Assembly (NCBI RefSeq): GCF_007988905.1
Contig: NZ_BJVA01000003.1
Coordinates: 1-64,000, forward strand
Source: Gluconobacter kanchanaburiensis NBRC 103587
GTDB lineage: Bacteria > Pseudomonadota > Alphaproteobacteria > Acetobacterales > Acetobacteraceae
Reading direction: 5' to 3'
Length of the DNA: 64,000 bases
Shown: in pieces, positions 8,531-20,183 of the stretch
How positions within the stretch are numbered: position 1 is the stretch's first letter
Layout of the letters: each line of letters opens with the position of its first letter
Program-made: the position numbers and the translations under genes
Notes under the pieces: model-generated
Database searches by the model: none
The model's input: only the letters and a program-made list of their open reading frames with translations
Told to the model about the DNA's origin: nothing

Positions 8531-9322
8531 ATGACAATCCTGCACGGCATCTTCGCAGCAAGAATTCTGGCAATCCTCTGGCTCGCATTCCTGCTGGCCG
8601 CCTGCGTGCATCACAGCCGCAGGGGAATGCAGGACTGGAAAATCTTCCGCACAGCCCCCCATACTCAGGAAAGACGCCGCTTCTATCTGAAATGGCTGTT
8701 CCAAAGCGTCCTGCTTTTCGATTTTGGGGGCCTCGTGACGCTCTGGATTCTGCCTGAATCCGTGAAGCCCACACCCCTTGCCCAGCTACGCCTGTCCGCA
8801 CCGGCGACACCGGCCAGCACGACGCCTCCTGAAATGTCACCCGCGTTTTTCGCAGGATTCACCTGCGGGCTCCTGATCCTCGCGGGCGTGTTCATTCTGC
8901 TCCGCAAACTGAAGCGGCCCGCGCTTCTCAACCCACTTGGCGATTTTTCCGCCCTCATCCCACGCACCCTGCCTGAAGCCGGACTGGCCTTTCTGCTCTG
9001 CCTGAATGCGGGTCTGGGGGAAGAGCTTTTCTTCCGTCTGGCACTTCCCCTGCTCGCAGGCCAGCTCACCGGCAGCCTGATTGCCGGAGCGGTGCTTTCA
9101 ACGCTGCTATTCGGAGGCATGCACTGGTATCAGGGGCACAAAGGCGTGCTGATCACGACGATAATCGGCCTGATTTTCATGCTCCGCGCCCTCCACGGAA
9201 CCCCCCTGATCTGGCTGATGGGATTTCACGCCCTGATGGACGTCATAGCCCTGTTTATCAGACCCGCCCTGACCGGCCATTTCAGCCGAAAGACCGTCAG
9301 GCAGCCAGCAGGGCAACCTTAG
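8531..9322 (+). CDS. CPBP family intramembrane metalloprotease (CAAX/Abi-type)
   Basis: 263 residues with an N-terminal helix, a central hydrophilic linker rich in Pro/Thr (residues 88-104), and a C-terminal CPBP domain. The conserved motifs are EELFFR (Glu164-Glu165 and Arg169), FGGMHWYQG (His198) and GFHALMD (His233). These are the metal-binding and catalytic positions of the CAAX-protease/bacteriocin-processing family. The substrate is unknown. It is divergent from the membrane protein/regulator pair across the repeated operator. Its 3' end overlaps pth by 26 bp in convergent orientation. Confidence 0.85.
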   Translation: MTILHGIFAARILAILWLAFLLAACVHHSRRGMQDWKIFRTAPHTQERRRFYLKWLFQSVLLFDFGGLVTLWILPESVKPTPLAQLRLSAPATPASTTPPEMSPAFFAGFTCGLLILAGVFILLRKLKRPALLNPLGDFSALIPRTLPEAGLAFLLCLNAGLGEELFFRLALPLLAGQLTGSLIAGAVLSTLLFGGMHWYQGHKGVLITTIIGLIFMLRALHGTPLIWLMGFHALMDVIALFIRPALTGHFSRKTVRQPAGQP

Positions 9323-9866
9323 TCATGAAGGCTTCGTGCTCTTTCTTCGCAAGAAGAGGCGCTGCGTCCGCCATGGCCTCAAGCCAGCGCTCGAGCTCCG
9401 GCTCTTCCGCCTTGGCGAAATTACCCAGCACATGACCCGTCACACGGTCCTTGTGCCCCGGATGACCGATTCCCATTCGCACGCGCCAGTAATCCGGCCC
9501 CGCCAGACATTTGTCCATGGACCGCAGACCATTATGTCCCGCGGCACCACCGCCACGCTTGATGCGCAGCTTGCCGAACGCCAGATCGAGTTCGTCGTGA
9601 AATGCGGTGATATCGTCCGGCGCGATCTTGAAGAACTGCGCGGCCTGCTGAACGCTGTCACCTGACAGGTTCATATACGTCATCGGTTTGAGGAGCAGGA
9701 TTTTCTGTCCCCCGATGACGCCTTCAGAGGTTTCCCCCCGGAAACGCTTGCGCCACGGCGAGAAGCCGTGGCGCCTGGCGATCTCGTCGACCGCCATGAA
9801 GCCGATATTATGTCGATGACGGCTCATCCCCGGCTCGGGGTTGCCGAGACCGGTCCAGAGCCTCAT
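9297..9866 (-). CDS. pth: Peptidyl-tRNA hydrolase
   Basis: 189 residues: GLGNPEPG, catalytic His19 in [18 protein letters not shown], Asp91 in [28 protein letters not shown], and [11 protein letters not shown]. It releases peptides from prematurely dropped peptidyl-tRNA. It lies 3 bp after rplY on the same strand, the rplY-pth order found in many alphaproteobacteria. Confidence 0.95.
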   Translation of the reverse strand: MRLWTGLGNPEPGMSRHRHNIGFMAVDEIARRHGFSPWRKRFRGETSEGVIGGQKILLLKPMTYMNLSGDSVQQAAQFFKIAPDDITAFHDELDLAFGKLRIKRGGGAAGHNGLRSMDKCLAGPDYWRVRMGIGHPGHKDRVTGHVLGNFAKAEEPELERWLEAMADAAPLLAKKEHEAFMTKVALLAA

Positions 9867-9869
9867 GAC

Positions 9870-10526
9870 TTACTTCTTCTTTGCGCCGGGCTTTGCAGCA
9901 GCTTCGGCTTCAGCAGCGGCCTTGGCAGCGGCTTCGGCTTCCATTTCGGCATCAACCGTCGGTGCGGCGATGGAGGCAATGACCATGTCAGCAGCCTGGC
10001 CGCTTCCCAGAGTAACGCCTTCGGTGCCCTTAAGATCCGTCCAGCGCACGTTGTCGTGGATCTCCAGACCGCTCAGTTCGGCCGTGAAATGCTCCGGAAT
10101 GTTGGCCGGATCAGCCTGCACGTCGACATAGTGACGGACAACGTTCAGAACGCCACCACGCTTGATGCCCGGGGACTTCTCTTCACCGATGAATGCGATG
10201 GAGACTTCAACATGGACCTTCGTACCGGCGGCAACGCGCTGGAAATCCACATGGATCGGGGCATCGGTGACCGGGTGAAGCTGCACGTCACGGATCAGGG
10301 CCGCAACCGGCTCCGCACCTTCGGCAGCCAGGTTATACACGCGCGAGGACCAGCCACCGCGATGCAGCTCCTTCATGATCACGCGCGGGTCGAGTGCGAT
10401 GATGGAGGGTTCCTGCTTGCCACCGTAGATCACGGCCGGCACGAGGCCCTCACGTCTCGTAGCGCGCGCTGCCCCCTTACCAGCCTTCGCACGCGTCGAG
10501 ACAGCAAGTGTCGTCAAATTAGCCAC
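9870..10526 (-). CDS. rplY: 50S ribosomal protein L25 (general stress protein Ctc form)
   Basis: 218 residues, the long CTC form. An N-terminal L25 5S rRNA-binding domain (residues 1-95, with [25 protein letters not shown]) precedes the TL5/CTC beta domain ([48 protein letters not shown]) and an Ala/Lys-rich C-terminal tail. It binds 5S rRNA in the large subunit and is cotranscribed with pth. Confidence 0.95.
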   Translation of the reverse strand: MANLTTLAVSTRAKAGKGAARATRREGLVPAVIYGGKQEPSIIALDPRVIMKELHRGGWSSRVYNLAAEGAEPVAALIRDVQLHPVTDAPIHVDFQRVAAGTKVHVEVSIAFIGEEKSPGIKRGGVLNVVRHYVDVQADPANIPEHFTAELSGLEIHDNVRWTDLKGTEGVTLGSGQAADMVIASIAAPTVDAEMEAEAAAKAAAEAEAAAKPGAKKK

Positions 10527-10725
10527 TGTTACGCTCCTGCGTATTGAATTTTATCCAACACAGACCTCCAGGGGTGCCTGTACGAGGCGCGGAGTAGCGG
10601 AAAACCGCCACCGGCACAACCATTTTCGGATTCAAACGCCCTGTCCCGCCCCTCTGGACCACTCCCTCACACGACCGCTACGATTGCGTTCCGCTTCCAC
10701 AGTTTCCGGCCGTGACCCCCGCCCG

Positions 10726-12057
10726 ATGAGCATTGCCGCCCGCATCGAACGCCTGCCCTTTACCCGCTTTCACTGGAAACTGCTGTTCCTCGGCGGCCTC
10801 GGCTACACGTTTGACGGCCTCGATTCCGCCATCGTGGCTTTCGCTCTACCCATGCTGAAAAGCCAGTGGCATCTCAGCGGCCCCGCACTCGGTCTGCTGG
10901 GAAGTGCCACCTATCTGGGCTACGGCCTCGGGTCGCTTCTCGCCGGATGGTGGGGCGACCGCTCTGGCCGACGACGCGTGATGATGAGCGCCCTTGCCAT
11001 CTATGCCATCGGCTCGCTGCTCTCCGCAGGGTCTGCTTCCTTCACGGGCTTTTTCCTGTGCCGGCTGCTCTCGGGAATCGGCGCCGGCGCGGAAGCCACC
11101 ATCATCGCGCCGTATCTCAGCGAATTCGTCGCCGCACGCTATCGGGGCGCCTTCACCGCAGCCCTGACCGGATTCTATTCCTTCGGCTATGTCACGGCGG
11201 CACTTCTGGGATTCATGCTTGTCCCCGCCCTGGCGGATGGCTGGCGCTGGGCTCTCGCGCTTACGGGCTTTCCGATCCTGATGCTGCTCTGGTGGCGACG
11301 TGCCCTGCCCGAATCCCCGCGCTGGCTCGACGAACGCGGACACACCACCGAAGCCTGCCGGATCGTGGGCGACATCGAGGAAAGCGCGGGCCTCGCCGTC
11401 GGCCTCACCACCACAACCGATCGTGGCGCGCCCTCCCTGCGCCCGGTCCGGGACCTCTTCACCCCCGGTCTTCGCCGCTCCACCTTCATGAGCTGGGCGA
11501 TGTGGCTGGCCATCACCTTCAGTTTCTACGCCTTCTTCACCTGGATCCCGACCCTGATGATCGAACGCGGGATGACCGTCACCCGCAGCTTCGGCTACGC
11601 CATTTCAATCTATTTCGCCCAGCTTCCCGGCTATGCCACCTCCGCCATCCTGACCGAACGTCTTGGACGGCGCGCCACCGTCGCCAGCTTCATGATCGCA
11701 GGGGCCCTCAGTGCCATCGGCATGGCTGCAAGCCAAACCCCAACTCAAGTCCTGCTTTTCGGAATCCTGCTGTCCTTTTTCATGAACGGCACCTATGGCG
11801 GCATCTACGCCTATACGCCGGAACTCTTTCCAACCGCCCTCCGCGCCCGTGGGATGGGCCTCGCCTCCGCCGTCGCACGCATCGGGGCCATCGCCTCGCC
11901 GGTCCTGATTGGCTGGCTCTATCCCCGTACGGGCTTTCCGGGTGTCTTCGGCCTCACGACCCTGATCCTGCTGTCCGGTGCCACGGTGACGCTTATCTTC
12001 GGTCCCAGAACGGAAAAACGCCCGCTCGATGACGAGCAGGCCTTCGCACAATCCTGA
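10726..12057 (+). CDS. MFS transporter, sugar/aromatic-acid:H+ symporter type
   Basis: About 443 residues with twelve predicted membrane helices. Features are GYTFDGLDSAIVAFALP in helix 1, the loop 2-3 signature GWWGDRSGRRRVM, and RLLSGIGAGAEATIIAPYLSEFVAARYRG in helix 4/loop 5, which resembles the PERAARG-type sugar porter motif. A second-half copy reads TERLGRRATV. It is a proton-coupled importer of a small organic solute; the substrate cannot be read. The ATG at 10726 is chosen because it sits just before the first helix; its ribosome-binding site is weak, and a TTG at 10684 is an alternative. Confidence 0.85.
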   Translation: MSIAARIERLPFTRFHWKLLFLGGLGYTFDGLDSAIVAFALPMLKSQWHLSGPALGLLGSATYLGYGLGSLLAGWWGDRSGRRRVMMSALAIYAIGSLLSAGSASFTGFFLCRLLSGIGAGAEATIIAPYLSEFVAARYRGAFTAALTGFYSFGYVTAALLGFMLVPALADGWRWALALTGFPILMLLWWRRALPESPRWLDERGHTTEACRIVGDIEESAGLAVGLTTTTDRGAPSLRPVRDLFTPGLRRSTFMSWAMWLAITFSFYAFFTWIPTLMIERGMTVTRSFGYAISIYFAQLPGYATSAILTERLGRRATVASFMIAGALSAIGMAASQTPTQVLLFGILLSFFMNGTYGGIYAYTPELFPTALRARGMGLASAVARIGAIASPVLIGWLYPRTGFPGVFGLTTLILLSGATVTLIFGPRTEKRPLDDEQAFAQS

Positions 12058-12070
12058 TCCAACGAACGTC

Positions 12071-12946
12071 TCAGATCACCGGAACACCGCCATTGACCGC
12101 CAAAAGAGCACCCGTGGTGTAGCTGTTCATCGGGTCGGCAAAATAAACATACGCCCCCGCCAGTTCGGCAGGCTGCCCCGGACGGCCCAGCGGCACATCC
12201 GCCCCCAGATGCTCCTGCTCCTCTTCCGGCATGCCCGTCACAATGAACGGCGTCCAAATCGGACCTGGCATCACGGCGTTGACGCGAATACCCCGCCCCG
12301 CGAGCTGCTGTGCCATGCTGGACGTAAAATTCGCAATCGCCGCCTTCGTCATCGAATAGGGCACAAGAAGTTCAGGAGCCGTCTTCAGATTAACCGAAGA
12401 CGTGTTGATGATAGACGCCCCTGCCTGAAGATGAGGCAGTGCAGCTTTCGTCAGATGAAACAGCGCATCCGTATTTGTGGAAAAATGTCGCTTCCATTCT
12501 TCTTCAGAAATTTCTTCCAGCTTTGCCCGCGCCTTCTGGAAAGCTGCGTTGTTCACCAAAACGTCCAGCCGCCCGAACGTTTCGACGGTTTTGCGGATCA
12601 TCTCCCGGCAGTGGCTACTATCCCGAATGTCACCCGGCAAAAGCAGACAGGTGCGTCCTTCAGCCTCGATCTGCGATGCAATCTCGCGCGCATCATCCGC
12701 TTCCGTCTCCAGATATGAAATCGCAACATCGGCACCCTCGCGCGCGAATGCCAGCGCAACAGCCCGCCCAATGCCGGAATCCCCCCCCGTAATCAACGTC
12801 GCCAGCCCCGCCAGCTTTCCGGAGCCCCTGTAAGTTTCCTCCCCGTAATCCGGCTTAGGAACCATCTTCTCGGACAGTCCGGGAAATTTCTGCGCCTGTC
12901 CTTTGAAAGGAGGACGCGGATAACATGTGCGGGGATCAGCAGGCAT
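12071..12946 (-). CDS. Short-chain dehydrogenase/reductase, YghA-like
   Basis: About 291 residues. The N-terminal 40 residues (YPRPPFKGQAQKFPGL and KPDYGEETY) are characteristic of the YghA/GsiB-type SDRs with an extended N-terminus. The NAD(P) motif is TGGDSGIG, then LVNNAA, catalytic Ser in NTSSVN and YSMTK (Tyr/Lys). The ATG at 12946 has AGGAAG seven bases upstream; an ATG 15 bp earlier in frame is possible. It diverges from the catalase gene; both are common stress genes. Confidence 0.87.
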   Translation of the reverse strand: MPADPRTCYPRPPFKGQAQKFPGLSEKMVPKPDYGEETYRGSGKLAGLATLITGGDSGIGRAVALAFAREGADVAISYLETEADDAREIASQIEAEGRTCLLLPGDIRDSSHCREMIRKTVETFGRLDVLVNNAAFQKARAKLEEISEEEWKRHFSTNTDALFHLTKAALPHLQAGASIINTSSVNLKTAPELLVPYSMTKAAIANFTSSMAQQLAGRGIRVNAVMPGPIWTPFIVTGMPEEEQEHLGADVPLGRPGQPAELAGAYVYFADPMNSYTTGALLAVNGGVPVI

Positions 12947-13164
12947 GGGAAACTTCCTCATGATGTCCGAAAACAGAGTTCTCCCTTAACGACGCGTGTT
13001 CTTCCGGGGTTCAGAAATTTTTCCCGGTTTTATTTCCGGAACATTTGGCCGGACACACGCTTTCTACACACACCTTACTATGGGTACGACTTTCCTGCGG
13101 GAGAGACACCCTCACCAGATTTTCCGGATTCCCCCCGGAGTTCCATCGGCGGAGGTTCCTTCAG

Positions 13165-15270
<2,106 letters not shown>

Positions 15271-15280
15271 AACCATGAAA

Positions 15281-15308
15281 AGGCCGGAGACATCTCTCCG
15301 GCCTTTTT
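15281..15308 (+). terminator. Intrinsic terminator after katE
   Basis: A perfect 10-bp stem AGGCCGGAGA/TCTCCGGCCT with a 4-base loop runs directly into a T6 tract, 11 bp after the katE stop codon. Confidence 0.9.
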
Positions 15309-15387
15309 TATATCCGCCGTATTCCGAACGGAATCATGCCTGATTTCCATTGCAGAAGCGTTTCGCTTTTACAGATGGAATTTCAGA

Positions 15388-16581
15388 GTGCAGACAATGA
15401 CGACTGGCGCGCAGCGCAATCCGGGGATCGACCTGCTCAGGGGCCTCTCCATCATTCTGGTCGTCATCCATCATCTCGCTCTGCGCATCCCCCTGATGCA
15501 CACCGGTCTCTCCGCCGTCTTTCCCGCTTTTCTTCTGAAAGCCCTGACCTGGGACGGCGCCAAAGGCGTGAAGATTTTCTTCGTCATTTCCGGATTTCTG
15601 ATCACCGATCACACCTTACGCCGCTGGGGCAGTCTGGGCCGCGTCAACATCTTCGCCTTCTCCGGACGCCGCGCCTGCCGGATCCTGCCATGCCTGCTGG
15701 TCCTGTTGGGAGTGCTCACTGCTCTCAATCTCACGGGAGCGCCTGACTTCCTCTTCCACCATGAGGGCCAGACCCTGCCCGGCGCCATTTTCGCCGCCCT
15801 GTTCATGCATCTGAACCTCTATGAAGCCCGGACGAACTACCTCCCGGCCAACTGGGACGTATTGTGGTCGCTATCAGTCGAGGAACTGTTCTACCTCGCC
15901 TTCCCGATCCTCTGCCTCCTGAGTGGGCGCTTTCCAAAACTCATCGGCTCCAGACTGCTCGTCTGCGTTTTCGTCCTTCTGGCCCTCTCCCTGCCTTTCG
16001 CGGAATGGCAGATCCGGGACGCTTCGGACATCTGGCAGGACGAAGCCTATGGGCCGGGCATTTCCGCAATCGCCATGGGCGTTTGCACAGCCCTGCTGGC
16101 ACACCGGATGTCTCCGTTCACATTGACGCGTCTCACACCCTGGCTGGGCTGGGGCGGAGCGTTCGGCGTCGGGCTCTATCTGCTGGACAGCCATATTCTC
16201 TGGCAGACCCTGAATTACGGTGCCCCGCTATACTTTACGCTCTCCTGCGCGGCCCTGCTGCTCGCCTTCTACAATGGCTGGGGCAAAGCAACCGCAAGTC
16301 GGTTTCTGGCATGGCCGCGCCAGTGGGGCAGGCTGAGCTACGAAATCTATCTCAGCCACATGTTCGTGGTGATGCCGATGGCCCACCTGTTCAAACACAC
16401 AGGAGAGAACTGGAGGTTCGGCTGGGTCTGGTTCCTCCCGACCCTCGGTCTATCTTTCTACCTCGGCGCCCTCGTGGACCGTTTCCTCTCACGCCCCGCC
16501 GATCGCTGGCTGCTGGAGAAATCCGGCCTACGCCATCCTCAGCCCAGCGGGACATCCAGCGGGCGGATCGCCGAAATCTGA
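15388..16581 (+). CDS. Membrane acyltransferase 3 family protein (OafA-like)
   Basis: 397 residues with about ten membrane helices. The catalytic-helix pattern is GIDLLRGLSIILVVIHHLALR (R-x10-H type), followed by VKIFFVISGFLITDHTLRR, WSLSVEELFYLAFPILCL and the late YEIYLSHMFV. Family members O-acetylate surface polysaccharides, LPS or peptidoglycan precursors. Either GTG at 15388 or ATG at 15397 could start it; both lack a strong ribosome-binding site. It overlaps pgeF by 43 bp in convergent orientation. The acceptor is unknown. Confidence 0.85.
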   Translation: MQTMTTGAQRNPGIDLLRGLSIILVVIHHLALRIPLMHTGLSAVFPAFLLKALTWDGAKGVKIFFVISGFLITDHTLRRWGSLGRVNIFAFSGRRACRILPCLLVLLGVLTALNLTGAPDFLFHHEGQTLPGAIFAALFMHLNLYEARTNYLPANWDVLWSLSVEELFYLAFPILCLLSGRFPKLIGSRLLVCVFVLLALSLPFAEWQIRDASDIWQDEAYGPGISAIAMGVCTALLAHRMSPFTLTRLTPWLGWGGAFGVGLYLLDSHILWQTLNYGAPLYFTLSCAALLLAFYNGWGKATASRFLAWPRQWGRLSYEIYLSHMFVVMPMAHLFKHTGENWRFGWVWFLPTLGLSFYLGALVDRFLSRPADRWLLEKSGLRHPQPSGTSSGRIAEI

Positions 16582-17318
16582 TGTCCGATGTGCCCACCGC
16601 CCGCGAGGGTACGGCGGCGATGGCTGAAGAAACGCGGGTCTGTCAGCGTATCCACCCCAAGAATCTGCACATTCTGGACCCCGGCCTGTTCCAGGCGAAA
16701 CCCGCAATAACCCGGCAGATCGAACAGAAAATGCCCGGCGCGAGGCGCTGAACGGAAAAAGATTTCCCCCACACTCCCGTAAGCCAGAACAGCATCGCGC
16801 ATATCCGGCCCGACTTCATAACTCACCGGTGCAATACAAGGCCCGACAACAGCCCGAATCCCCACAGCCCCCAGCGCAACCATCTGCGCCACCACGGATT
16901 CGAGAATTCCACCCGCAGCCCCGCGCCAACCCGCATGGGCCGCACCCACGATCCGCCCATCCTCAGAAGACAGCAGCACCGGCCCGCAATCCGCCGTAAT
17001 GACGCCCACGCCGATCTCCGGACAATCCGTCACCAGCGCATCGCCGACCTGTCCGCTCCCGGCCACCCAGAGCGGCGTTTCCGCCGTCACGGATACGGTG
17101 ATGTCGCTATGCGTCTGTTTCAGACCCAGCAGGTGATCCGGTTCCACCTCGATCGCCCGAGCCACACGCGCCCGATTTTCCGTCACATTCACCGGATCGT
17201 CCTGCGAGGACAGCGAACAGTTCAGGCTGTCATACGGAGCCGGCGAGACGCCCCCGAGCCGCGTGAAGAACCCGTGTGGCCCCCTGAGAACCGATCCCGT
17301 CAGCACGGCCTCAGACAT
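16539..17318 (-). CDS. pgeF: Peptidoglycan-editing factor PgeF (laccase-domain, DUF152)
   Basis: 259 residues: GFFTRLGGVS, LLGLKQTHSD, ADALVTD-like segment, ITADCGPVLL, AAHAGWRG and VGPCIAPVSYEV are the metal-binding Cys/His motifs of the YfiH/PgeF family. In E. coli it prevents misincorporation of L-Ser into the muropeptide stem. The ATG overlaps the lgt stop by 8 bases (ATGTCTGA), so it is translationally coupled to lgt. Confidence 0.92.
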   Translation of the reverse strand: MSEAVLTGSVLRGPHGFFTRLGGVSPAPYDSLNCSLSSQDDPVNVTENRARVARAIEVEPDHLLGLKQTHSDITVSVTAETPLWVAGSGQVGDALVTDCPEIGVGVITADCGPVLLSSEDGRIVGAAHAGWRGAAGGILESVVAQMVALGAVGIRAVVGPCIAPVSYEVGPDMRDAVLAYGSVGEIFFRSAPRAGHFLFDLPGYCGFRLEQAGVQNVQILGVDTLTDPRFFSHRRRTLAGGGHIGHQISAIRPLDVPLG

Positions 17319-18138
17319 GTGCCGAAACCTGCGCCGGGCGCCGCATCGCATAAACCATGAGCCCCATTCCCGCGAGCGCCATCGGAATACACAGCAACTG
17401 CCCCATGGTGGTGCCGCCGGACAGAAACCCGATATTCGCATCCGGCTGGCGGAAGAACTCGCAAAAACTCCGTGCACAGGCATAACCGAACAGGAACAGC
17501 CCCGACAGGAACCCGAACCGTTCACGCGCCGCCGGACGGCTGGCCGCAAACAGCATGACACACAGCAGGAGCACACCTTCGGTCAGGGCTTCGTACAATT
17601 CGGACGGGTGACGCGGAATCGGCCCACCGGTCGGGAAGATCATCGCCCAGGGCAGATCTGGGGACGCCGGCCGCCCCCACAGCTCCCCGTTCACAAAATT
17701 CGCACAGCGCCCAAGCCCGAGTCCGATCGGCACCACCGGCACGATCCGGTCCGCAAAGGCCAGAAAGCTCAGACGGTTCTTCCAGCTGAAATACGCCAGC
17801 GCCAGAATGACGCCCAGCGCCCCACCATGGAACGACATCCCGCCATCCCATGTCTTGAAGATTTCCAGCGGGTGCGAAAAATAATCCATCGGCCGATAAA
17901 ACAGGACATACCCCAGCCGCCCTCCAAGGAGCACGCCGAGGATGGCGTAAAACAGGAAGTCATCGACCTGCTCTTTCGTCGCCACTTCCGGCGCAAGACG
18001 GTTCAGCCGCTTCGCAATCGGCAGCGCAATGATGAACGACACCATGTAGGCGAGCGCATACCAACGCACCGCCAAAGGCCCGACATGAAAGGCAACCGGA
18101 TCAAAATCAGGAAAGATCAGGGGATGGCTCACGGACAC
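17311..18138 (-). CDS. lgt: Prolipoprotein diacylglyceryl transferase
   Basis: 275 residues with seven membrane helices. Signature features are GPLAVRWYALAYMVSF, GGRLGYVLFYRPMDY, GMSFHGGALGV, the Lgt signature GLGRCANFVNGELWGRP, and RHPSELYEAL. It attaches diacylglycerol to the lipobox Cys of prolipoproteins in the inner membrane; a likely substrate is the DUF333 lipoprotein at 60.7 kb. It lies 5 bp after hldD and is coupled to pgeF. Confidence 0.95.
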   Translation of the reverse strand: MSVSHPLIFPDFDPVAFHVGPLAVRWYALAYMVSFIIALPIAKRLNRLAPEVATKEQVDDFLFYAILGVLLGGRLGYVLFYRPMDYFSHPLEIFKTWDGGMSFHGGALGVILALAYFSWKNRLSFLAFADRIVPVVPIGLGLGRCANFVNGELWGRPASPDLPWAMIFPTGGPIPRHPSELYEALTEGVLLLCVMLFAASRPAARERFGFLSGLFLFGYACARSFCEFFRQPDANIGFLSGGTTMGQLLCIPMALAGMGLMVYAMRRPAQVSAHV

Positions 18139-18143
18139 GGCTC

Positions 18144-19124
18144 TCAGAGATTTTGGGAAGGACGGGAAAGATAGTCGCGCACATACTGCCCGATTCCATC
18201 TTCAAGAGACGTAAACGGCGCATCATAGCCCGCAGCGCGAAGGCGGCTCATATCCGCACAGGTAAAGAACTGGTATTGCCCGCGTAGTTTCTCGGGCATG
18301 TCCACGAACTCAACATCCCTCGCCCGCTTCGCAGCGTCACAGACCGCATGCGCCAGATCGAGATAACTCCGCGCCACACCGGTCCCGCAGTTGAACAGCC
18401 CGCTGACCTGAGGATGATCGAACAGCCACAGCATGACGCTGACAACGTCCCCGACCCAGATGAAGTCCCGCTGCTGCTGCCCGTCGGCCAGTCCCGGCAC
18501 ATCTGAACGGAACAGCTTTGCCGCACGATCCTGTACAACCTCGTCGTATTTGACTTTCACGACCGAGATCATTGACCCCTTGTGGTATTCGTTCGGCCCA
18601 TAGACATTGAAGAACTTGAGCCCGGCCCATTGTGGCGGCACAGGCGCTCCGTCTTCGATTTCCCGCTTCACCCACAGATCGAAAGCCTGCTTGGACCAAC
18701 CATACAGGTTCAGCGGTCTCAGGCCCTCAATGCCATCCAACCCGTCACGGAACATCTCCGGCCGGTCCGCCGCCCCGTAGGTCGCGGCCGAGGACGCATA
18801 GATCATCCGCACGCCCCGCGCTGCGCACCAGCGCCACAGCACCTGCGACAGGGCCACATTGCTCGACCAGACAAGATCTCCGTCCCGCGCCGTTGTGGCG
18901 CTGATCGCCCCCATATGGAACACGGCTTCCACATCCGGTTCGGTCGCAAGGAAACCTTCCAGTTCATCAGGCGTGATGATGCGATCCGGCGCATGGGACG
19001 CCAGATTGCGCCACTTCACCCCATCCCTGAGCCGGTCAACCACAACCGTCCGCAAACCCCGGCGACGCAAAGCGGCATGGAGACACGAACCAATGAATCC
19101 GGCCCCGCCGGTGACGATAATCAT
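18144..19124 (-). CDS. hldD: ADP-L-glycero-D-manno-heptose 6-epimerase
   Basis: About 326 residues. NADP-binding GGAGFIGS at the N-terminus, FHMGAISATT, SSAATYG, and YGWSKQAFD (catalytic Tyr/Lys), then KFFNVYGPNEYHKGSMISVV, which is very characteristic of HldD/RfaD. It makes ADP-L-glycero-beta-D-manno-heptose for the LPS inner core. The ATG at 19124 starts the Rossmann strand (MIIVTGG) and is preceded by AGGAAGG; a TTG nine codons upstream is less likely. Confidence 0.92.
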   Translation of the reverse strand: MIIVTGGAGFIGSCLHAALRRRGLRTVVVDRLRDGVKWRNLASHAPDRIITPDELEGFLATEPDVEAVFHMGAISATTARDGDLVWSSNVALSQVLWRWCAARGVRMIYASSAATYGAADRPEMFRDGLDGIEGLRPLNLYGWSKQAFDLWVKREIEDGAPVPPQWAGLKFFNVYGPNEYHKGSMISVVKVKYDEVVQDRAAKLFRSDVPGLADGQQQRDFIWVGDVVSVMLWLFDHPQVSGLFNCGTGVARSYLDLAHAVCDAAKRARDVEFVDMPEKLRGQYQFFTCADMSRLRAAGYDAPFTSLEDGIGQYVRDYLSRPSQNL

Positions 19125-19205
19125 CCTTCCTGTATAGTCTGCCCCCGACAACGATCCAAGCGACGCGCCCTATACGACACGCCGCAGAACAGCAGGACCC
19201 TCACC

Positions 19206-19496
19206 ATGGCTGACAGACCCCGCTTTTTCGACGACCTCGCTGGCCTTGCCGGTAACGCATTTTCCGCCGTGACCGGCGCCCGCGAAGAACTTCACGCCAT
19301 CGTCCGCACCCGCGTGGACGAAATCCTCAACAGCCTCGACCTCGTGCGTCGTGACGAATTCGACGCGGTACAGGAAATGGCAACCCGTGCGCGCATGGCA
19401 CAGGACGCAACAGAACAGCGTCTGACGGAAATCGAATCGCGTCTGGCGGCTGTGGAGGAGCTTGCAACCGAAGAAAAAGGCGGCCCACAGGGCTGA
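19206..19496 (+). CDS. ubiK: Ubiquinone biosynthesis accessory factor UbiK (BMFP domain)
   Basis: 96 residues: PRFFDDLAGLAGNAFSAVTGAREE, then RVDEILNSLDLVRRDEFDAVQEMATRARM and a C-terminal coiled coil (ATEQRLTEIESRLAAVEELA). This is the COG2960/BMFP pattern of UbiK, which binds UbiJ and stimulates aerobic ubiquinone synthesis. It diverges from hldD. A COQ9-like gene lies 1.6 kb downstream on the same strand. Confidence 0.88.
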   Translation: MADRPRFFDDLAGLAGNAFSAVTGAREELHAIVRTRVDEILNSLDLVRRDEFDAVQEMATRARMAQDATEQRLTEIESRLAAVEELATEEKGGPQG

Positions 19497-19582
19497 TCTG
19501 CAACAGTCCTCGAAATCAGTGTGACTTTTGCAACGCGTAATGCTTGCACCTGAGGCCAAGGCTCCATAACGTAACTGATGTC

Positions 19583-19655
19583 GGGAGCGGATTTTCCGCT
19601 TCCGGCCGCAGACATCTGGAGCGCCGCACCGGCGCCAGGCCGGTGCCAGGCTCCA
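19583..19655 (+). promoter_or_regulatory. Structured leader: two hairpins before the YbjN-like gene
   Basis: In the 178-bp gap after ubiK, an imperfect hairpin (GGGAGCGGA/TTCCGCTTCC, 19583-19603) is followed by a 39-base compound stem at 19617-19655. The outer TGGAGC/GCTCCA (6 bp) and inner GCACCGGC/GCCGGTGC (8 bp) are separated by a symmetric 3x3 internal loop and capped by a 5-base loop. It lies just upstream of the GGGAG ribosome-binding site of the next gene. No T tract follows, so it is not a simple terminator. Confidence 0.5.
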
Positions 19656-19674
19656 CGGCCTTGGGAGACCCGCC

Positions 19675-20181
19675 ATGCCTGCCCTGAGCACCTCACTCAC
19701 CAATGAAACAGAATCCCATCCGCTCGACCTGATGGAACAGGTCATGGGCCTCTATGAATGGGAGTTCGAACGCCTCGGCCCCTCCGAAATGGCCGCCCAG
19801 GCCCCCGGACAATGGTGCGACTATTCCTTGTATTTCACATGGTCCGATGAACTCTCGGCCCTGCACCTGAACTGCATCATGGATCTGCGCTCCCCCGCAA
19901 AGCGCCGTCCGGCCGTCCACGAACTCGTTTCCCTTGCCAATAACCGTCTCTGGATCGGCCATTTCGCCGTCGATCCCGACACAGGCACCCCGTCCTACCG
20001 ACATACGCTGCTGCTGCGCGGCGTGCAGACACTCCCCGGCGAAAGCATGGAAGACCTTGTGGAGATCGCGATGTCCGAATGCGAACGCTTTTATCCCGCC
20101 TTCCAGTTCGCGCTCTGGGGCGGAAAATCACCGCAAGAGGCCATAGACGCCGCCATGCTTGACTGTGTGGGAGACGCCTGA
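19675..20181 (+). CDS. YbjN domain-containing protein
   Basis: 168 residues of the YbjN/T3SS-chaperone-like fold: EWEFERLGPSEMAAQAPGQWCDYSLYFTW, LHLNCIMDLR, HELVSLANNRLWIGHFAVD, RHTLLLRGVQTLPGESMEDLVEIAMSECERFYPAFQFALWG. The family is often found beside proC in alphaproteobacteria, as here (2 bp gap). Its function is not established; YbjN of E. coli affects motility and stress responses. Confidence 0.82.
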   Translation: MPALSTSLTNETESHPLDLMEQVMGLYEWEFERLGPSEMAAQAPGQWCDYSLYFTWSDELSALHLNCIMDLRSPAKRRPAVHELVSLANNRLWIGHFAVDPDTGTPSYRHTLLLRGVQTLPGESMEDLVEIAMSECERFYPAFQFALWGGKSPQEAIDAAMLDCVGDA

Positions 20182-20183
20182 CC

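Noticed and set aside
13038-13064. Possible EcfG-type promoter (GGAAC plus CTTT-like -10) before katE
   Set aside because: The -35 is perfect but the -10 has a mismatch, and I cannot tell whether this organism has EcfG. Too weak to list as a feature.
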